Positions 61,253 to 64,000 of a stretch of DNA of 64,000 nucleotides are shown here, piece after piece. The number at the start of each line of letters is the position of its first letter. Position 1 is the first letter of the stretch. The notes under the pieces were generated by a model. The model made no database searches, was not told the origin of the DNA, and was given only the letters and a program-made list of their open reading frames with translations. Made by a program: the position numbers and the translations under genes. Where the stretch lies: positions 1-64,000 of the forward strand of contig SVGL01000007.1 of the NCBI GenBank assembly GCA_015056325.1, written 5' to 3'. This stretch comes from Clostridiales bacterium (GTDB taxonomy: Bacteria; Bacillota; Clostridia; Christensenellales; Aristaeellaceae).

Positions 61253-61432
61253 CACACATTCGCCACTGAATCCATCCGCTGCGGGGTAGACCTGAAAACG
61301 CTCTCTGAGATGCTGGGGCATTACAGCGTAGCCTTTACGATGGACACATACGGACACGTCACAAACGCCATGCAGGACGATGCAGCACGCCGTCTGGAGC
61401 TGGCCATACTGGAAAGGAAGCTGGGTTCATAA
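61253..61432 (+). pseudogene. int: Tyrosine integrase, C-terminal part
   Basis: 59 residues in one frame to a TAA: HTFATESIRCGVDLKTLSEM, then LGHYSVAFTMDTYGHVTNAM. They hold the second catalytic His (LGHYS) and the nucleophilic Tyr (MDTYGHV) missing from the part at 28464-29468. There is no start codon. It joins the N-terminal part in frame if the 31.8 kb insert is removed. Confidence 0.93.
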
Positions 61433-61472
61433 CCCGGCCTTTCCTTTATTCCGATATGCTTTCCAGAATGAA

Positions 61473-61493
61473 TTGTGGTCAAAACTGTGGTCA
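61473..61493 (+). promoter_or_regulatory. Putative integrase arm sites, right
   Basis: TTGTGGTCA (61473-61481) and CTGTGGTCA (61485-61493), with the same 12-bp period as the left pair at 21564-21584. Confidence 0.6.
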
Positions 61494-61512
61494 AATGTCA
61501 TTCTGAAACAAG

Positions 61513-61545
61513 AAAAAAGCCCTGAAAACGCAGTGTTTTCAAGGC
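61513..61545 (-). terminator. Element-borne terminator for tRNA-Leu
   Basis: Minus-strand GCCTTGAAAAC...GTTTTCAGGGC followed by TTTTTT. It follows the tRNA and replaces the original terminator now at 21403-21433. Confidence 0.8.
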
Positions 61546-61554
61546 TTTTACGTT

Positions 61555-61576
61555 AGTGCGGGAAACAGGACTTGAA
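61555..61576. repeat. attR of the outer element
   Basis: The tRNA 3'-end copy of the 22-bp core; identical to 21437-21458. Confidence 0.93.
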
Positions 61577-61642
61577 CCTGCAAGCTCGTACGAGCACATG
61601 AACCTGAATCATGCGCGTCTGCCAATTCCGCCATTCCCGCAC
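61556..61642 (-). tRNA. tRNA-Leu (anticodon CAG)
   Basis: 87 nt on the minus strand. The acceptor arms are GTGCGGG and CCCGCAC. The anticodon arm is CATGA-TTCAGGT-TCATG with anticodon CAG, followed by the long variable arm of Leu tRNAs (TGCTCGTACGAGC) and the T-arm loop GGTTCAAGTCC. The CCA end is not encoded. Its 3' end is the integration site of the outer element. Confidence 0.95.
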
Positions 61643-61654
61643 GGAACAGAAAAT

Positions 61655-61683
61655 ATTATACAACGGAATGGGCGGGTTGTCAA
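61655..61683 (-). promoter_or_regulatory. tRNA-Leu promoter
   Basis: Minus-strand TTGACA (61678-61683), 17-nt spacer, TATAAT (61655-61660). Confidence 0.9.
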
Positions 61684-61874
61684 GGGGAAAAAGGAAGTTT
61701 TTTCAGAAAAGGGGTATGATGCACGCCCCCAGCCCGGAAGCCTCGAATTTATCTTCCGCAACGCCACCAAGAACGAGAGCTACACCGTCCCCCTGCCCCT
61801 GACCGGGCGGCAGAAGGGCGGATCATGTGCGGCGGACTGCTCCATGATATCCGCGAGTTGAATAAGCAAATGAA

Positions 61875-61903
61875 CAGCGCCTCTCCTGATCGGGGAGGCG
61901 CTG
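61875..61903 (-). terminator. Terminator after secreted metallopeptidase gene
   Basis: CAGCGCCTC pairs with GAGGCGCTG around an 11-nt loop, followed on the minus strand by TTCATTTGCTT. The 190 bp between this and the tRNA promoter hold no convincing gene. Confidence 0.65.
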
Positions 61904-61938
61904 CTTGTTGTATAAGAGGGGAGTTGTCCGCAGTGGAT

Positions 61939-62625
61939 TTACTGGCCCGCCAAGGCATATTCCGCCCACAACTCATCAAGGGTTCGCCCGGTGTAATCCC
62001 GCCAGAGATCAGCCGTGTAACGTCCTTCATGCAGGGTGCGGTTGAGGCGGATGATCAGCTGCTCCCCATAGGTCTGGGATATCCAGTTCAGGAATCCGCC
62101 TGTTACCGTATAGGAATCCATGTAGCTCTGACCTTCCTGCCAGGAGCTTAGCGCCCAGTTTGCATCCTGACGGTAGCTGTATTTGGCGCGGGCATAATCC
62201 GCAAGTCCCTCGGTCAGGACAGGAATGAAGGGATCGTCTCCATAATAGCCGTTCTGCACAACGTGGAACAGCTCATGTGTCAGCAGGTTGTAGTCCTCCG
62301 GATGAGCGTCCATATACTCAATGGAGACGAAAATACTCTGGCCGTCGGTATAAGCCACGCTATCAGGCGCATGGTGGAAAAATATAGTCACTTCCGTGGC
62401 GTCGGTGGTACCATACACTTCTCGCATCACAGGATAGCGGGAAAAGTACAATTCCTCGAACACCGTGTGATGGACAGGGGCTTCCTCACCCTCTGGCCAG
62501 AACACCACCAGCGTGTAGTGGCTGTTGCTGACGCTGATTTTATGGCCCACAAAGGAAGTAGACTCTGCCTTTGCGCAGGAGACGCATATTACGACCATCA
62601 TCACAAGAAAAAGGAATTTACGCAT
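61939..62625 (-). CDS. Secreted putative metallopeptidase
   Basis: 228 residues with signal peptide MRKFLFLVMMVVICVSCAKA. The motif LLTHELFHVVQNGYYG supplies HExxH, and FIPVLTEGLADYARAKY could give the third ligand region, as in MA-clan peptidases similar to the basic secretory protein family. It probably acts outside the cell on peptides or cell-wall material. The ATG at 62625 is preferred over a GTG three codons upstream that overlaps GAGGTG. A promoter with TTGACA and TATCAT lies just upstream. Confidence 0.78.
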   Translation of the reverse strand: MRKFLFLVMMVVICVSCAKAESTSFVGHKISVSNSHYTLVVFWPEGEEAPVHHTVFEELYFSRYPVMREVYGTTDATEVTIFFHHAPDSVAYTDGQSIFVSIEYMDAHPEDYNLLTHELFHVVQNGYYGDDPFIPVLTEGLADYARAKYSYRQDANWALSSWQEGQSYMDSYTVTGGFLNWISQTYGEQLIIRLNRTLHEGRYTADLWRDYTGRTLDELWAEYALAGQ

Positions 62626-62656
62626 GCGATGCACCTCGATTCACTTGGTTTTTTTC

Positions 62657-62686
62657 ATGATACCACTACTTGCATATTTCTGTCAA
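62657..62686 (-). promoter_or_regulatory. Promoter of secreted metallopeptidase gene
   Basis: Minus-strand TTGACA (62681-62686), 18-nt spacer, TATCAT (62657-62662). Confidence 0.7.
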
Positions 62687-62697
62687 CGCATCCCTAA

Positions 62698-62726
62698 TTG
62701 ACAAAACCCCTGCCATCCACTACAAT
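62698..62726 (+). promoter_or_regulatory. Promoter of MBL-fold hydrolase gene
   Basis: TTGACA (62698-62703), 17-nt spacer, TACAAT (62721-62726). Confidence 0.85.
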
Positions 62727-62758
62727 GAATTGATGCCAAACCATAAAGGAGGCTGCCC

Positions 62759-63697
62759 ATGAAGCGCCTTTTATCCTTATTGTTGCTGCTGTGCCTGCTG
62801 CCTGTTTTTGCGGTGGCTGAGGAAAGCGCCAGCGGGGGGCCCGCCATCATTGACCGCACCGGCAACCTGACGGAGGAGTACCAATTCCCTGAGGGCACGC
62901 CGGTGCTGGAAATCGTCTTCCCCCGCGTGTATTCCTCGGACTGCGCCATCGTCCGCTACGGCTATGATGTGATGATGATCGACGCATCCACTGGTACGGA
63001 GGAGATGCATGACCGCATCAAGTCCGCGCTCTCGTCCATGGGCGTGGATTATATCGATATCGCCTTCAACTCCCATCCCCATGACGACCACATCAACGGC
63101 TTTGTCCCCCTGGCGGAGAGTTTTCCCGTGGGGCGGCTCATCCTTACCTTTGAGGAGGACTGCAACGACAGCATGAAGAATACGGTGGCCGCCTTCAATG
63201 AGAAAGACATCCCCATCGAGCATGTGGAAGACGGCGATGTGTTCTATATGGGCCCGGAGGAGGACGTGGTGATCCGCGTGCTGCAGCGCAATGACTCCGG
63301 CACCTGGGAGCCCAACAACCGCTCCGCCATGCTGCACATCCAGTTCGGCGAGCGCTCGATTATCTTTACCGGCGACGTGGAGAACCACGCCCAGCGCTCC
63401 TTCGGGGAGAATCCGCCGGAGGGCGGCCTGAAGGCGGATATCCTCAAGTACCCCCATCACGGGCAGGTCAAGCTGCATGATCCCTTCTTTGACGCCATCG
63501 ACCCGGAATTGGTGTTCATGAACGGCGCCAATCAGGTCATGGAGGGTGCGAAGAGCTACCTGGACAAGAGAAGGGTACCCTACCTGATCGGTTATGAGGG
63601 TCTCACCCGCCTGCGCACCGACGGAGTGGTCTGGGTGGTGGACTACATGCACGAAAACTACACCGACCGCAACACCAAAAACCCCGACTACAAGTGA
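62759..63697 (+). CDS. Secreted metallo-beta-lactamase-fold hydrolase
   Basis: 312 residues with signal peptide MKRLLSLLLLLCLLPVFAVA. The metal-binding motif is NSHPHDDHINGF (HxHxDH type), followed by IIFTGDVENHAQ and KYPHHGQVKLHDPF. This layout matches the ComEC C-terminal domain and related extracellular phosphodiesterases or nucleases. It probably hydrolyses phosphoesters outside the cell. The ATG follows AAAGGAGGCTGCCC. A HAD gene follows after 12 bp. Confidence 0.88.
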   Translation: MKRLLSLLLLLCLLPVFAVAEESASGGPAIIDRTGNLTEEYQFPEGTPVLEIVFPRVYSSDCAIVRYGYDVMMIDASTGTEEMHDRIKSALSSMGVDYIDIAFNSHPHDDHINGFVPLAESFPVGRLILTFEEDCNDSMKNTVAAFNEKDIPIEHVEDGDVFYMGPEEDVVIRVLQRNDSGTWEPNNRSAMLHIQFGERSIIFTGDVENHAQRSFGENPPEGGLKADILKYPHHGQVKLHDPFFDAIDPELVFMNGANQVMEGAKSYLDKRRVPYLIGYEGLTRLRTDGVVWVVDYMHENYTDRNTKNPDYK

Positions 63698-63709
63698 CAG
63701 GAGGCCGCT

Positions 63710-64000
63710 ATGCGCTACCAGTACCTGCTGATCGACAACGACAATACCATCATGGACTTCAACGCCGCCGAGGCCAAGGCTCTGGTGGACGTGCTGAAGA
63801 ATCGCGGCCTGCCCACCGACGACGCTACCGTCCACCGTTACCACGAGATCAACGACGCGCTGTGGAAGGCCCTGGAGCGAGGTGAAACCACCCAGCCCAA
63901 GCTCAAGGTGGAGCGCTTTCGCCAGCTGCTGACGGTGCTGGGACGTGAGGACATCGACCCGGCTGCCCTGGGCGCGGAGTACGCGGCGGGCCTGGGCAAT
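63710..64000 (+). CDS. HAD-family hydrolase (YjjG-like), N-terminal part
   Basis: The first 97 residues of a HAD phosphatase cut by the window edge. The nucleophile motif is LLIDNDNTIMDFNAAE, in which Asp-Asn-Asp replaces the usual DxDxT start. A helical cap (AKALVDVLKNRGLPTDD, RYHEINDALWKALERGE) follows. The LxxDNDNTxxDF pattern is that of the YjjG / noncanonical pyrimidine nucleotidase branch. The start follows CAGGAGGCCGCT, 12 bp after the MBL gene. Confidence 0.88.
   Translation, partial: MRYQYLLIDNDNTIMDFNAAEAKALVDVLKNRGLPTDDATVHRYHEINDALWKALERGETTQPKLKVERFRQLLTVLGREDIDPAALGAEYAAGLGN

Larger units (their letters stand above)
29464..61255. mobile_element. Inner element: mobilizable element with serine recombinases, inserted in int
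   Basis: The insertion splits the integrase codons for the HDLRHTFAT motif. Left junction: CTACGGCAC then CCTTATG. Right junction: CATAAG then GGCACACATTC. The 5-bp GGCAC is present at both ends, and CCTTATG/CATAAGG forms a short inverted repeat. Joining the outer parts restores an uninterrupted 393-codon integrase. Inside are two serine recombinases, a relaxase and about 20 cargo genes, but no conjugation pore. Codon use and base composition differ from the chromosome over most of it. Confidence 0.88.
21437..61576. mobile_element. Outer element: satellite-like prophage in tRNA-Leu, carrying a nested element
   Basis: The ends are the 22-bp att repeats. Its own genes are the left 8.0 kb (terminase, capsid, scaffold, replication, excisionase, repressor, split integrase) and the last 0.3 kb (integrase C-terminus). 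The remaining 31.8 kb is a second element inserted in the integrase gene. The backbone of about 8.4 kb has capsid and packaging genes but no portal, lysis or tail genes that I can find. This agrees with a capsid-carrying phage satellite or a reduced prophage. Confidence 0.85.

Noticed and set aside
1-64000. CRISPR array
   Set aside because: No regularly spaced direct repeats with unique spacers were seen. The repeats present are inverted or tandem coding repeats.

Overview
The window is a chromosomal segment of a GC-rich Bacillota, most likely a gut or rumen Clostridia. The evidence is strong Shine-Dalgarno sequences, a T-box in front of leuS, a Spo0A-type DNA-binding domain, RNase Y, and many small secreted proteins of the Clostridia type. 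No species can be named from sequence reading alone. A roughly 40 kb composite mobile element, visibly richer in AT over much of its length, is integrated at a tRNA-Leu gene.

Left chromosomal flank (1-21436). Minus strand: the start of rpsB, a small membrane protein, rny, a stand-alone Spo0A C-terminal domain, a coiled-coil protein with a GrpE-like end, a cupin and a Nudix hydrolase. Plus strand: a DUF4886 protein, malic enzyme, T-box-controlled leuS, two secreted proteins of unknown role and a GH2 beta-galactosidase. Then come an MFS exporter and two secreted proteins on the minus strand, one with tandem SH3-like repeats.

Outer element (21437-29468 plus 61253-61576). A 22-bp copy of the tRNA-Leu 3' end at 21437-21458 matches the intact tRNA at 61555-61576. 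Between them is a small satellite-like prophage. It has excisionase and repressor genes around an operator region, a primase and replicative ATPase, small coupled genes, a scaffold protein, a major capsid protein and both terminase subunits. No portal or tail genes were seen. This resembles a capsid-carrying phage satellite. Its large terminase is divided by one in-frame TGA.

Inner element (about 29469-61250). The tyrosine integrase gene of the outer element is cut inside its conserved HxxR motif. The two halves lie 31.8 kb apart, flanked by GGCAC direct repeats and short inverted repeats. The insert carries two overlapping serine recombinase genes and a MobA/VirD2-type relaxase, so it is probably a mobilizable element. 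Its cargo is mostly conflict or defence genes: an OLD/TOPRIM ATPase-nuclease with a truncated UvrD helicase (Gabija-like); a GNAT, a small protein and a SecB-like chaperone; a 2045-residue RHS protein with a likely immunity gene; an ABC transporter; an AbiEi protein; and an ImmA-type peptidase fused to a helix-turn-helix. The most unusual part is a five-gene operon at 51284-55301 joining a P-loop nucleotide kinase-like protein, a radical SAM protein with viperin-like features, a small EACC1-like protein and a caspase-like peptidase with helical repeats.

Right flank (61556-64000). tRNA-Leu(CAG) with its own promoter, a secreted putative metallopeptidase, a secreted metallo-beta-lactamase-fold hydrolase and the start of a HAD phosphatase. 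Excision of the inner element would restore the integrase reading frame exactly, so the two elements look like a nested, potentially reversible arrangement.
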